Assembly: GCA_964600235.1 (NCBI GenBank)
Contig: CAZRIV010000001.1
Location: 1-64,000 of the forward strand
Length of the DNA stretch: 64,000 nt
Source: MWEI01 sp964600235
Lineage (GTDB): Bacteria > Desulfobacterota > Desulfomonilia > UBA1062
Direction of reading: 5' to 3'
This document shows positions 27,247-35,761 of the stretch, one piece after another; the stretch's first letter is position 1, and each line of letters begins with the position of its first letter. The translations under genes were made by a program, and so were the position numbers. The notes below the pieces were generated by a model that saw only the letters and a program-made list of their open reading frames with translations, was not told the origin of the DNA and made no database searches.

Positions 27247-27565
27247 CTGCACAAGAGATTATTCAGCTGCACGGTTCGACAGCCCCCGGTTTTGGCCGGG
27301 GGCTGTTCTATTATCCATAATGACACCCGGAGCGGTATTTTTCCCCGAAAGCCGAGTCCATCGAACCAACCATTTTGGCAGCGGCCTGCTTGTCATGAAA
27401 TCCCCATCTGCATCTATCAGGATCCCCCCATGCGCGTCGGCAGTCGCAGGGGTAGTATCCTTCAATATATGGGGTAGAGCCGTTCTCGCCCGTCTGATTC
27501 GAGTGACTCAGGAATGGCAGTTTGCAGTTGCCCAACCGGCCTTATCCTGCTAGGCAGAAAAGATC
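27247..27565. other. Intergenic region after the etf operon
   Basis: Contains the operon terminator (27279-27312). The remaining 250 bases have a cysteine-rich minus-strand open frame (27311-27535, TTG start) without a ribosome box; I do not call it a gene. Confidence 0.4.
27279..27312 (+). terminator. Intrinsic terminator of the etf operon
   Basis: Perfect 11-base arms ACAGCCCCCGG (27279-27289) and CCGGGGGCTGT (27296-27306), six-base loop, then TCTATTAT. It is 33 bases downstream of the FeS oxidoreductase stop. Confidence 0.88.
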
Positions 27566-27829
27566 ATGTTCACTCACCTGAAAGGCAAACCCGAGATCAA
27601 GTATCCCTGCAGATGGATCTACAAGCTCTTCGGCACGGATCAGGGCAGGATGCGGGAGGCTGTCGGCAAGTCCATCGGCGGCGCTGATTATACCCTGAGC
27701 CTGTCGCGCAGCAGCAGACACAGGAAGTATCACTGCATGAATCTCGATATACTCGTGATGAACGAACAGGACCGCAATGAAATATACCAGGCGCTCATGG
27801 AAAACGAGGCATTCGTGCTTATTCTGTGA
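27566..27829 (+). CDS. DUF493 family (YbeD-like) protein
   Basis: 87 residues, the usual size of the YbeD/DUF493 family. The pattern IKYPCRWIYKLFG, then YTLSLSRSSRHRKYHCMNLDI and a C-terminal NEIYQALMENEAFVLIL follows the family's ferredoxin-like (ACT-like) beta-alpha-beta layout, including the SLSRSS-x-KY stretch. E. coli YbeD sits next to lipoate genes and has an uncertain regulatory role; no lipoate gene is nearby here. The ribosome box is weak. Confidence 0.78.
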   Translation: MFTHLKGKPEIKYPCRWIYKLFGTDQGRMREAVGKSIGGADYTLSLSRSSRHRKYHCMNLDILVMNEQDRNEIYQALMENEAFVLIL

Positions 27830-27905
27830 GCATAACGGTATGCTGCGGCCGGACACCGCCCACTGGGCCTCGGGGTGCCGGACACGTGAATGCGGCACTG
27901 GGCTC

Positions 27906-28343
27906 TCATGCATCCGCGGGATCTTTTCTCCGCCACTTGTTCCCGCAATTCAGGCACACAAGGCGTTTCCGATTGAAGAGAAAGGGGAGACCGAACAGGA
28001 GGAGGGACAGGAGCGCAACCGGCAGTGAAAACCGCTCGCGCCTTATGTCTGAACTCCCGCATGAGGGGCATGCAGGCAGGGTTTCATCAGGAGAGGGGCT
28101 GTCTTCCGGGCCTGCCGGTTCACCCGGAGTCTCTTTCAGGATTTGAACCGCCCTTGCCGCATCCGAAGCTCGAACCTTAAGCCTCACCCCGCCCACGGCA
28201 TTTGAGTAAAACCAGTTGATGCTCGCTATCTGGTCATCGACAACGAGCGAGAATATGCCTTCTGACTCCAGTTTGGCATGTGCCAGGTGTGCCTCCCAGG
28301 GCCCTGTATATGACTCAATAGTGACGTATTTTTCAGAAGGCAT
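27906..28343 (-). CDS. DUF2007 protein with zinc ribbon and membrane segment
   Basis: 145 residues. The N-terminal ~70 residues (YVTIESYTGPWEAHLAHAKLESEGI...SINWFYSNAVGGVRLKV) match the DUF2007 'putative signal-transducing' domain. A proline-rich linker follows, then CPSCGSSDIRRE, one hydrophobic helix (LPVALLSLLLFGLPFLF) and CLNCGNKWRRK, giving a four-cysteine zinc ribbon split by the helix. The topology suggests a membrane-anchored cytoplasmic protein. Function is not established. The gene converges with the DUF493 gene. Confidence 0.75.
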   Translation of the reverse strand: MPSEKYVTIESYTGPWEAHLAHAKLESEGIFSLVVDDQIASINWFYSNAVGGVRLKVRASDAARAVQILKETPGEPAGPEDSPSPDETLPACPSCGSSDIRRERFSLPVALLSLLLFGLPFLFNRKRLVCLNCGNKWRRKDPADA

Positions 28344-28384
28344 TGTCGGTCCTCACCGAATTGGTTGATAGGCCATAGGTGTAT

Positions 28385-28684
28385 CTACCACTGAAATTCA
28401 TTTAAATCGATTGTTTCCCGGGCATCAAAGACAACGCCTTCCGATTCCAGCAGGGCGCGCTGGATGCCTCCGGCAGTGAACAGGCTGATCCGGCCTTGCC
28501 GGTTGACGACCCTTTGCCATGGCACATCCGAATCCTCAGGCAGGCAGTGCAGGGCATAGCCCACCTGACGGGCATTGCCGGGTATCCCCGCCATCCGGGC
28601 AACCTGGCCGTATGTTGCAACCCTGCCTTGGGGTATCTGCCCCACGATCGAATATATGAGGGAGTAAGGTGAACCGTCTGACAT
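28385..28684 (-). CDS. Alkyltransferase-like protein (MGMT family, lacks catalytic Cys)
   Basis: About 99 residues from ATG 28684; an in-frame GTG at 28702 overlaps the upstream ATPase stop. It has the Ada/MGMT DNA-binding core: IPQGRVATYGQVARMAG, RQVGYALHCLP and then PWQRVVNRQGRIS. In true methyltransferases this last motif is PCHRV; here tryptophan replaces the acceptor cysteine, which defines ATL proteins. ATLs flip and mark O6-alkylguanine for nucleotide excision repair rather than repairing it themselves. It follows an AAA/ABC-type ATPase with overlapping or near-overlapping ends, suggesting co-transcription. Confidence 0.88.
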   Translation of the reverse strand: MSDGSPYSLIYSIVGQIPQGRVATYGQVARMAGIPGNARQVGYALHCLPEDSDVPWQRVVNRQGRISLFTAGGIQRALLESEGVVFDARETIDLNEFQW

Positions 28685-28694
28685 GGGATATGCT

Positions 28695-29414
28695 TCAATC
28701 ACTCCGGGAAAGGTACTTCTCGCGGTTTAAGAGGAAATCGCGGTAGATACGGTAATAATCGGTGTCTTCATAGTCCATCATGGTGAGCTGTTGATGGTCG
28801 AAGGACACAATGGTGGCGCCGGGGCAGCTGAGCAGGATGGGGGAGTGGGTGGCGATGATGAACTGGGCGTGGGCGTCCGTGCTCTGGTCCATGAGCAGCT
28901 GCACGAATTCGATCTGTCTCCTGGGAGAGAGTGCTGTCTCGGGTTCGTCCATGAAGTAGACCCCTTCTATCTGGTAACGCGACTTGAAGAATGACATGAA
29001 GGACTCGCCGTGGGACTGCGACATGAGGGATTTGCCGCCGAAGTAATCCAGCAGCCCGGGGTCGGATATGGACCATTCGTCTATGATCTTGGCCAGGTGC
29101 TGATACCTCTCGGAGGAAAAGAATGCCCCTGGTTTCTTGTCCGCACTCCAGGCCACATCGATGTACTTGAACAGGTCTTCCACGTATGGATTTCCCCCAT
29201 AGCGCGCCCTGTCCTCCTCCCAGATGTATATGCCGCATCTCCTGGCTATGGCCTTGAGCAGGGTGGACTTGCCTGACCCGTTCTCCCCGATGAAAAAGGT
29301 TATGTTTGTCTTGAAATCGACGTGAGCAGTGATGTTAAAGACCTGGAGATTGAAGGGGTAGGAGTCTTTTACAGGGTATTGTTCCGGGTGGAATATCGTC
29401 TTGTGGATGTGCAT
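28695..29414 (-). CDS. ABC-type/AAA_21 ATPase
   Basis: 239 residues, a complete ABC-like ATPase without a membrane domain. Walker A is IGENGSGKST (about 42-51), a signature-like loop MSQSHGESFM lies near 131-140, Walker B is GVYFMDEPETALS and the switch histidine is in IIATHSPILL. The layout matches COG3910-type predicted ATPases, related to the SMC/RecF group and to ABC ATPases. No transporter partner is adjacent; the downstream gene is the alkyltransferase-like protein. A cytoplasmic DNA or nucleotide-related role is possible but unproven. The ATG at 29414 has AAAGGG eight bases upstream. Confidence 0.82.
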   Translation of the reverse strand: MHIHKTIFHPEQYPVKDSYPFNLQVFNITAHVDFKTNITFFIGENGSGKSTLLKAIARRCGIYIWEEDRARYGGNPYVEDLFKYIDVAWSADKKPGAFFSSERYQHLAKIIDEWSISDPGLLDYFGGKSLMSQSHGESFMSFFKSRYQIEGVYFMDEPETALSPRRQIEFVQLLMDQSTDAHAQFIIATHSPILLSCPGATIVSFDHQQLTMMDYEDTDYYRIYRDFLLNREKYLSRSD

Positions 29415-29660
29415 GGCACGACCCTTTCAAGTGGTGTACTGCCGCTTTCTGCGAAACAAATACCATTAAGGCAACAACCGGGCAAGGGCGAAGGATAAAT
29501 CCTGGTTCTTTCACTTTGAGATCAACCGCGGAAGAGCAGGCGATCAACTGTTGCGGCAATGGTTAATCCAGATGTCTACGAGCAGCACGATTAAGGGTTC
29601 ATAACCATGAGCAGGAATGAAAGATCAGGTGGAATCGCTTCAGACGTCGGACAAGCGGCC

Positions 29661-29963
29661 CTACCATGCGAGCTGGAGGCAGTACAGACCGTCTACTGCC
29701 ATGTGGATAAGAAGTCCGCAGGCGACCACGCGTGTCCCGGAAAAGGCGCTCATCAAGAGATAGGCCGCCATGGCCGGGTAGGAGTGCAGGGGATGGAACC
29801 CAATGCTGCACCGGCTTGGGTCATAGATGGGGTTTGCGAGGAGGTGGTCCAGATCTACGAGCATGGCCAGCATCATGATCAGCCATGCCATTTTCCAGCG
29901 GGAACGGAAAAAAAACCACGCTACAAGAGCTGGCAGGAGAATATGGAGTGAGATGTGGAACAT
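29661..29963 (-). CDS. DUF6122 family small membrane protein
   Basis: About 100 residues, four hydrophobic helices. The signature MLAMLVDLDHLLANPIYDP followed by RCSIGFHPLHSYPA is the conserved acidic/histidine-rich core of DUF6122; the D-x-DH and HPLHS residues could bind metal or act hydrolytically, as in YdjM-like membrane hydrolases. Function is unknown. ATG 29963 with AAGG five bases upstream is chosen; an in-frame GTG at 29981 would add six residues. It lies in the same direction as the GNAT gene ending at 30015. Confidence 0.72.
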   Translation of the reverse strand: MFHISLHILLPALVAWFFFRSRWKMAWLIMMLAMLVDLDHLLANPIYDPSRCSIGFHPLHSYPAMAAYLLMSAFSGTRVVACGLLIHMAVDGLYCLQLAW

Positions 29964-30014
29964 GAGGGCCTTCAGGATCACCCTGCTGCGGACAAAAGGC
30001 TCGGTTCCATGGGG

Positions 30015-30521
30015 CTAATCACGGGTCAACTCGAAGAGCTGTTCGTTGACCTCCACGCCCCACCGGGTGCCTTTTCGCTGCTGAACGAGGACGAATCCGG
30101 CTTTCTCGTACAGGTGACGGGCGGCCCAAAGGCCTTCGAAGGTCCAGAGGTATACCTTCTGGTGCCTCGTGTCCGTGCAGAATTCCATGGCGGCATCCAT
30201 GAGGGCTCTGCCGGCCCCTTTCCCCCTGATGGCATCCGACACGATAAAATATCTCAGGTGCGCCCCTGCGGTCTCGGCATGGACCCCGTCGATGGAAATA
30301 TGGCCTTCAATACGGCCGTGGCGCCATACAGTCCAGAAGCCGTCTCGCTTTTCGTCATACCGGTTGAGAAACTCCGAAAGGTCATGGGCGCACATGGCCT
30401 CGAAGGTGAGACCGAAGCCCCAGTGCTCATGGTAGTAGGTCCCGTTGAGCTCGGCAACCCTGCCTATGGAGCCTGGCAGGTAGCCTTTTTTTACGATGAT
30501 ATCAGACATGGCAAAAGGCAC
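30015..30521 (-). CDS. GNAT family N-acetyltransferase
   Basis: 168 residues, a compact GNAT domain. Strand 4 and the pyrophosphate loop read LRYFIVSDAIRGKGAGRALMDAA, followed by YLWTFEGLWAARHLYEKAGFV, with the usual late tyrosine. The N-terminal YYHEHWGFGLTFEAMCAHDLSEF resembles MarR-GNAT fusion proteins' acetyltransferase half, though no MarR domain is present. The substrate is unknown. The GTG at 30521 has AAGG six bases upstream and begins nine bases after the transglutaminase gene's stop, so the two are probably co-transcribed; ATG 30509 is the alternative. Confidence 0.82.
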   Translation of the reverse strand: MPFAMSDIIVKKGYLPGSIGRVAELNGTYYHEHWGFGLTFEAMCAHDLSEFLNRYDEKRDGFWTVWRHGRIEGHISIDGVHAETAGAHLRYFIVSDAIRGKGAGRALMDAAMEFCTDTRHQKVYLWTFEGLWAARHLYEKAGFVLVQQRKGTRWGVEVNEQLFELTRD

Positions 30522-30530
30522 GGCCGACCT

Positions 30531-31199
30531 TCATGCGTTTTCACGCTCAACCTCGCCGTCAAAGTCCGCACCCTGTTTCCATGAATCGTCGGGCTGATAC
30601 TCTCTCTGGAAGGTTTCCATCATATCCTTCAGGGGGACATCGGCGAATTCACCGCGATACCGGAGATATTCCATGTGCTGCTTCCCATCGAGATCAAAGG
30701 GATGGTAGATGGAATCCGAACAGCCGTCGAACTCGAGAGGTTTGAACCGGAATTTCTCGCAGAGTTCGATGTTGAAGGCGGGTGTTGCCTTGACCCACCG
30801 GCCATCCAGAAAGATCGAGGTATACCCGTGCCAGAAGAATACGTCGGTTTTCATGACCGCACGCATGCGTGCCGTGGTGAGGTGGTTGCGCACATCGGCA
30901 AAACCAAGCCGGGCGGGAATTTTAAAAACACGGCAGCAGGCGGCCAGGACGATGGCTTTCGATACGCACCATCCCCTCTGCGCGGACAGGGTCGTGCTCG
31001 CCTTCAACCCGTGAACGGACAGGTCGAGGGTGTACGGGTCATAACGGATTCCATCCCGCACCGCGTAATAAAGTCTGGTTGCCTGGGTCCCAGGGTCTCT
31101 GGCATCGCCTGAACTCCTTCGGGCGAACTCCACAATCAGGGGATTGTCGCTGTCCACGGTTGCTGTGGGTTCTATGAACTGCATCATCTCGGTATCCAT
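30531..31199 (-). CDS. Transglutaminase-like domain protein
   Basis: 222 residues. The core shows the cysteine in AQRGWCVSKAIVLAACCR, the histidine in DVFFWHGYTSIFLDGRWVKA and the following ATPAFN, where an aspartate would be expected but alanine/asparagine occur (KATPAFN). This is the transglut_core arrangement of bacterial peptidase- or amidase-type members. There is no signal peptide, so it is cytoplasmic. It is probably in an operon with the GNAT gene downstream. The physiological substrate is not known. Confidence 0.8.
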   Translation of the reverse strand: MDTEMMQFIEPTATVDSDNPLIVEFARRSSGDARDPGTQATRLYYAVRDGIRYDPYTLDLSVHGLKASTTLSAQRGWCVSKAIVLAACCRVFKIPARLGFADVRNHLTTARMRAVMKTDVFFWHGYTSIFLDGRWVKATPAFNIELCEKFRFKPLEFDGCSDSIYHPFDLDGKQHMEYLRYRGEFADVPLKDMMETFQREYQPDDSWKQGADFDGEVERENA

Positions 31200-31369
31200 G
31201 CGTCATATGTATCCTCCACGAGGGGGCAGGTCAAGAAGTTGATTCATGACGGATGTAGAGGACATGTCGTTTTGCCCTGCATCCGCTACTGTTTTTAAGA
31301 CCAACATCAAGGGGCTTGTACCCGGATTTTGCGATGGTGACTGCTGTTAACGGAACTGTATACAAATAC

Positions 31370-32539
31370 CTATGATCTGTCGAGGTCCGCAACAGCCTTT
31401 TCCATGCGGCCCAGGGCCTCCATCAGGAGTTTGCGCGGGCACCCGAAGTTGAGGCGTACGAAACCGGGCGTGCCGAAATCATTGCCGTCTGAAAGGCCGA
31501 CCCCTGCATTCTCGAAGAATTCAGAAGGGCTGCTCACCCCCAGATCACGGCAGTCGATCCAGGCGAGATAGGTGGCCTCCACGTGGCGCATGCCCAGGCC
31601 GGGTATGCGTGCCACGAACTCCTCCACAAGATCGCGGTTTATCCTGAGGTAATCGATCAGCGCGCAGCGCCAGTCTTCGGAAGAGCGGTAGGCAGCCAGC
31701 GCCGCTGTGTACCCGAAGGCATTCACGTGCGGGACAATACCGGGCATGCACTTTTTAAATGCCCTTCTCAGAGAGCTGTCGGGTATTACGGCAAACGAGC
31801 ACCCCAGGCCGGGGAGGTTATAGGTCTTGCTCGGGGCCAGCAGGGTTATGGTCTGCCGGGCGAGATCTTCATCGAGTGCGGCCAGGGAGACGTGGTGCTT
31901 GTCTTCATCCAGGATGAGTCCGCAGTGGATCTCGTCGGAACAGATGATGATCCTGTGTTCCAGGCAGATCCGGGCAAGGTGCGATAGCTCATCTTCGGTA
32001 AAGACCCTGCCTGTGGGGTTCTGTGGGTTACACAGGATAAACAGCCGGGTGACCGGTGTGATTGCGCTCTGGATCGCCTCGAAGTCAAAGACGTAACAAG
32101 AACCGTCATCCTTGTGAGGGACCGTTATGAGGCTGCGCTGCGAAAGGGACGGTGCACTCAGGAAGGGGGGATAGGCAGGGACGGTGGTCAGCACCGCGTC
32201 ACCGTTCGATCCCACGGCACGGCAGGTGATGTTCAAGGCGGTGACGAGCCCCGGCAGCCATACGATCCATTCCGGCTTGACGTCCCATCCGTGAGTGCCG
32301 GCAAGCATGTCAACGACAGCCCCCATGAGGTCGTCGGGGGGGACGGTGTAGCCGTATATGCCGTGATCAACGTGTCTTCTCAGGGACTCGATCACTGCAG
32401 GAGGCGCCTTGAAATCCATATCAGCGACCCACATGGGCAGGACATCCCTGCCTCTGTATTTGTCCCATTTAAGGCTCGATGTGTTGTGGCGGCTTACCGG
32501 CGTGTCAAAGTCGAATGATGTCCCGGACGGTCTTGTCAT
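31370..32539 (-). CDS. MalY/PatB-type aminotransferase (cystathionine beta-lyase)
   Basis: 389 residues of PLP fold-type I. The N-terminus SFDFDTPVSRHNTSSLKWDKY and LPMWVADMDFKAPPAV are diagnostic of the MalY/PatB group of C-S lyases. Other landmarks are LCNPQNPTGRVF, ICSDEIHCGLIL and the PLP lysine in APSKTYNLPGL, with the terminal arginine in FVRLNFGCP. The enzymes cleave cystathionine to homocysteine, pyruvate and ammonia. The start ATG 32539 fits the family's N-terminus better than an upstream in-frame start at 32605. Monocistronic as far as can be seen. Confidence 0.9.
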   Translation of the reverse strand: MTRPSGTSFDFDTPVSRHNTSSLKWDKYRGRDVLPMWVADMDFKAPPAVIESLRRHVDHGIYGYTVPPDDLMGAVVDMLAGTHGWDVKPEWIVWLPGLVTALNITCRAVGSNGDAVLTTVPAYPPFLSAPSLSQRSLITVPHKDDGSCYVFDFEAIQSAITPVTRLFILCNPQNPTGRVFTEDELSHLARICLEHRIIICSDEIHCGLILDEDKHHVSLAALDEDLARQTITLLAPSKTYNLPGLGCSFAVIPDSSLRRAFKKCMPGIVPHVNAFGYTAALAAYRSSEDWRCALIDYLRINRDLVEEFVARIPGLGMRHVEATYLAWIDCRDLGVSSPSEFFENAGVGLSDGNDFGTPGFVRLNFGCPRKLLMEALGRMEKAVADLDRS

Positions 32540-32973
32540 TATAATTGGTAGGTACGGCGAATAGCGTGTCCAGTCAAGGCAATAGATCTTTTGTGACCCC
32601 GGCAAGACTCCATACCCATGGTACAGGAAGATGAAAAGTAAGACTGTTCAAGTCTTTTCTGCCCTCACTGTCGTGTTATCCCCTGACATTTCATTTATCC
32701 CCATTGGATACTTCGTCCTTTGTCGGGTTTAATGCCCGCTGTTTTAAGAGGAAGTCCCGGAGTCTCCCGCTTCAGGTCGCGGGTCGTGCGGGCCTTGAGA
32801 CATTCATTTATCCTTTGTACAATGTATTTTAATCATGATACAGCTACATCGACCATCTGATGTTATGATGGTTTGTGAAATTCCACGGGCAGACGTTCAA
32901 GACTGAACCATGCTCCCCATCACCTGAGAAACCGCCTGCCTGCCGCTGTCATAGAATGTAAAGGAGGTGTACC
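32540..32973. other. Divergent intergenic region
   Basis: About 430 bases between patB-like (minus) and a solute-binding protein (plus). One weak hairpin (CCCGC-8-GCGGG near 32766-32783) and the AAAGGAGG box at about 32960 are the only features noticed. Confidence 0.35.
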
Positions 32974-33717
32974 ATGAAGCTCTCCCGTTATATCTTCCTG
33001 CTCGCCGTCTGCTTATGGAACTCTATCCCCCTGCCGCTCATGGGTGGAGATGCCGGAGTCGTGAAAGTCGCGGCAGACACCACGTGGCCACCCATGGAGA
33101 TGAAGGACAAAAACGGAAGCATAACAGGGTATGGCATAGACATGATGAACGCCATTGCCCTGGAGTCCGGCTTTCAGGTCGAATTCAAAAGTGTTTCCTG
33201 GGACGATATATTCAAGGGGCTGGATGAAGGCAGACATGATGCAGTCATGTCATCCGTGGCCATCACCCCTGAACGCAAGGCCAAATACGACTTTTCCAAG
33301 CCATATTTCACGGCGGGCCAGATCCTGGTGGTCCCTGTGGAACTGAAGGATGCCGACATGTCCGGGAAGACCGTAGGACTCTTGGAGGGCACCTCGGTGC
33401 CCAATGCCGTGTTCAAGAAGAAAGGGATGAGGATAAGGTCGTATTCGGATATTGAAAGGGCCTTTGCGGACATGAAGAAAAAGACCATCGACGGTGTTGT
33501 GTGCGATTTCCCTGTGGCAGGCAACTATTCGGTGCTGAAGGATGAGTATAAAGGCATGTTCATTCTTTCAGGAGAGCCATTTACCCGTGAGGACTACGGG
33601 ATCGTGGTGAAGAAGGGCAATAAAGGACTTCTTGAAAAGATCAACGCTGGACTGGACGGTGTGAGGAAAAAGGGCCTGGATAAAAGACTTGAAGAAAAAT
33701 GGCTCATGGGGAAATGA
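32974..33717 (+). CDS. Periplasmic solute-binding protein (SBP family 3)
   Basis: 247 residues with a Sec signal peptide (MKLSRYIFLLAVCLWNSIPL, cleavage near residue 24). The mature protein has the amino-acid-type family 3 pattern: ADTTWPPMEMKDKNGSITGYGIDMM, DAVMSSVAITPERKAKYDFSKPYF and DGVVCDFPVAGNYSV. A strong AAAGGAGGTGTACC box precedes the ATG. No permease or ATPase gene is adjacent, so it may serve a distant ABC transporter or act as a sensor-type binding protein. The ligand is probably an amino acid or related small molecule. Confidence 0.88.
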   Translation: MKLSRYIFLLAVCLWNSIPLPLMGGDAGVVKVAADTTWPPMEMKDKNGSITGYGIDMMNAIALESGFQVEFKSVSWDDIFKGLDEGRHDAVMSSVAITPERKAKYDFSKPYFTAGQILVVPVELKDADMSGKTVGLLEGTSVPNAVFKKKGMRIRSYSDIERAFADMKKKTIDGVVCDFPVAGNYSVLKDEYKGMFILSGEPFTREDYGIVVKKGNKGLLEKINAGLDGVRKKGLDKRLEEKWLMGK

Positions 33718-33758
33718 CGGCTGTGCAGAATGATTTTTGAAGATCACGGCAGTGCCGT

Positions 33759-34547
33759 TCATGTGTTTCTGAACTGGGCGATCTGGCGCGAGATGGCAAC
33801 TATGGTCCCTTGTTCGTCCCAGAGCTCGCCGTCGGACTCCACGAGGCCGCAGGTGATGAAACGGGAGCGGAAATGCCCTTTCAGCCACTTGGTCTCTGGT
33901 ATTTTCCTCACATTGACGCTCAACTCTATGGTGGGAACCCAGGCCATCATACCCTGGCTTGCAAAGACGGGAGGGGGAAAACAATCGGCCATGAGCAGGA
34001 CGGAAAGCAGGTCATGGGGCCGGTCATCCTTAAAGGATATCCAACCCTTCATTACAGACGTATCAGCAAGCTTGCCCTGCAACCACCCGGCATACCCGGG
34101 ATCCAGGAGCATGTCCATCTGATCCAGGAGGGAAAAATTCGCCAGGGGAGGAATCGGTATGCTCGATCCGCGTGGAGCAATTTCAGGAGGGGCCGCATCG
34201 TATCTTTCGAGAAAACATTCTATCTTCTCATCTGCAAATGTCCCCAGGGCCCGGATCCGTTCCTTACCCTGCTGATACAGACCGGCCTGATAACGGTTGA
34301 ACTGGGTGGTCCGGGAAAACTCTTCCATTTGTATGTCCGCATCGCCGGGCGAGCATCGGGAAATATAATTTGCGGTCAGGATAGGAGTGGATCTCTTGTC
34401 GCTCCTGCTCAGCATGGCATTGGCCAGGAGGGCCATCAGATATCCGCCGTTGGGGGTATTGTTGATGGACCAGTTCTCGGATACCAGGCCTTTGTAAAGG
34501 TGAGGCCCAAGCTCTGAAGACGAGATATCCATGTCAAACAAATGCAT
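33759..34547 (-). CDS. Acyl-CoA thioesterase, TesB-like double hotdog
   Basis: 262 residues. The N-terminal hotdog holds WSINNTPNGGYLMALLANAML, the characteristic helix of TesB-like/4HBT_3 thioesterases. The second half carries KGWISFKDDRPHDLLSVLLMADCFPPPVF, with the conserved aspartate of the TesB active site, and LWDEQGTIVAISRQIAQFR at the end. Such enzymes hydrolyse medium- and long-chain acyl-CoA. It converges with the solute-binding protein gene. It is consistent with the fatty-acid theme of the etf operon but is not linked to it. Confidence 0.83.
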   Translation of the reverse strand: MHLFDMDISSSELGPHLYKGLVSENWSINNTPNGGYLMALLANAMLSRSDKRSTPILTANYISRCSPGDADIQMEEFSRTTQFNRYQAGLYQQGKERIRALGTFADEKIECFLERYDAAPPEIAPRGSSIPIPPLANFSLLDQMDMLLDPGYAGWLQGKLADTSVMKGWISFKDDRPHDLLSVLLMADCFPPPVFASQGMMAWVPTIELSVNVRKIPETKWLKGHFRSRFITCGLVESDGELWDEQGTIVAISRQIAQFRNT

Positions 34548-34733
34548 AAATGCCTCTCAGGACATATGTACTCTTTCAGCCCGGTACAGGTCAATGAGGC
34601 ATTGAAACACGCCTTAAAGAATTATCTCAAGGCATTGGATCTGGACAAACTTACCTGAACTTGCTAGAAAAATTTAAGAAATCATCTGCATCCCTTTCGG
34701 TAAGGGCGCAGTCAATGATCATGGGGGAGGGGG

Positions 34734-35531
34734 ATGGAAAGACCTGCATTCAGAATAAGCATCCTGGCCCTGGTGGTTTCCATGGTCTTTCTGTTCTTTC
34801 TGAGCGGCTGCCTGTCAAAAAAAGCGGTCATATCCCCTTATCAATCGCGGACCAAGGCCAAGACACCCATTGTCCATACCTACACCAAGATGGGCTATTC
34901 CATACAGGTGGGTGCATTCGCACAAGTGGACAATGCCGCCAGGCTGACGAAGAAACTGGAGAAACAGGGGCTCGATGCCTTTTATTTTGCCCACAGCTCG
35001 GGTCTCTTCAAGGTACGTTTCGGAAACTACAGGTCACAGGCGAATGCCTTGACAGAGGCGCGCAGGCTGCAGGAGATCGGCATACTGGATGTATATTACG
35101 TCGTGAAGCCGGGTGAGTACGCCATTGCCCGCGGGCGGCCTTCTCTTGACGGATCCCTGAGGGAAGAGATCGTGGATACGGCGCAGAGCTTTATCGGCCT
35201 GCCGTACCTGTGGGGGAGCGATTCCCTGGACGCCCCGCTCGATTGCAGCGGGTTGGTGCTGGCCGTGTATCAGCTCAACGGTCTGGATGTGCCCCGAACC
35301 TCGGAGGACCAGTACAAGAGCGGGCTCCAAGTGGATAAAGGGCAACTCGAAAAGGGAGACCTGGTGTTCTTTGCCACCTCGAGCAGTGGAAGGGTCTCTC
35401 ATGTGGGCATATATATCGGGGGAGATAAATTTATCCATGCCCCGGGCACCGGTAAGACCATTTGTGCCGATTCTCTGACCAACACCTATTACAAAGACCG
35501 CTTCTACGGAGCCTGTACATTTCTTCGCTGA
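34734..35531 (+). CDS. Lipoprotein with SPOR and NlpC/P60 domains
   Basis: 265 residues. A lipoprotein signal ends at the lipobox LSGC (C26). A SPOR domain (about 54-125: YSIQVGAFAQVDNAARLTKKL, FKVRFGNYRSQANAL) binds denuded septal peptidoglycan. The NlpC/P60 domain (about 142-265) has the catalytic C171 in DCSG, H223 in VSHVGIYIG and H235 in FIHAPGTG. It is likely a cell-wall DL-endopeptidase acting at division or remodelling sites. It stands just upstream of the ATPase operon but is separated by 230 bases with its own promoter-like signals. Confidence 0.92.
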   Translation: MERPAFRISILALVVSMVFLFFLSGCLSKKAVISPYQSRTKAKTPIVHTYTKMGYSIQVGAFAQVDNAARLTKKLEKQGLDAFYFAHSSGLFKVRFGNYRSQANALTEARRLQEIGILDVYYVVKPGEYAIARGRPSLDGSLREEIVDTAQSFIGLPYLWGSDSLDAPLDCSGLVLAVYQLNGLDVPRTSEDQYKSGLQVDKGQLEKGDLVFFATSSSGRVSHVGIYIGGDKFIHAPGTGKTICADSLTNTYYKDRFYGACTFLR

Positions 35532-35639
35532 AAATACTAAAGGCAATAAATCCGGAACAGGCCGATACCTGCCATCAGTTTTTCACCGTAAACCAAGAGG
35601 TATTCAGCGTTATTGTCAAGAGAAACATGCGTGGTCCCC

Positions 35640-35684
35640 TTGACATGAGGTAAATAGCCTTTAATTAAGTAGCTGTAATATAAT
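35640..35684 (+). promoter_or_regulatory. Promoter candidates for the ATPase operon
   Basis: A perfect TTGACA at 35640-35645 has an AT-rich stretch at -10 distance (ttaatta, not consensus). A perfect TATAAT lies at 35679-35684 without a good -35 partner. One or both may drive the operon starting at 35762. Confidence 0.3.
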
Positions 35685-35761
35685 TGGTATTCCCGTGAGG
35701 GAGAGTGCAGGTGGAATGAAGTTATTGCTGTCCATATAAGGAAGGAGGAATCCGTACGCCT

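Noticed and set aside
27311..27535. A cysteine-containing minus-strand open frame of 74 codons.
   Set aside because: It begins with TTG, has no ribosome box, overlaps the terminator region and matches nothing I know.
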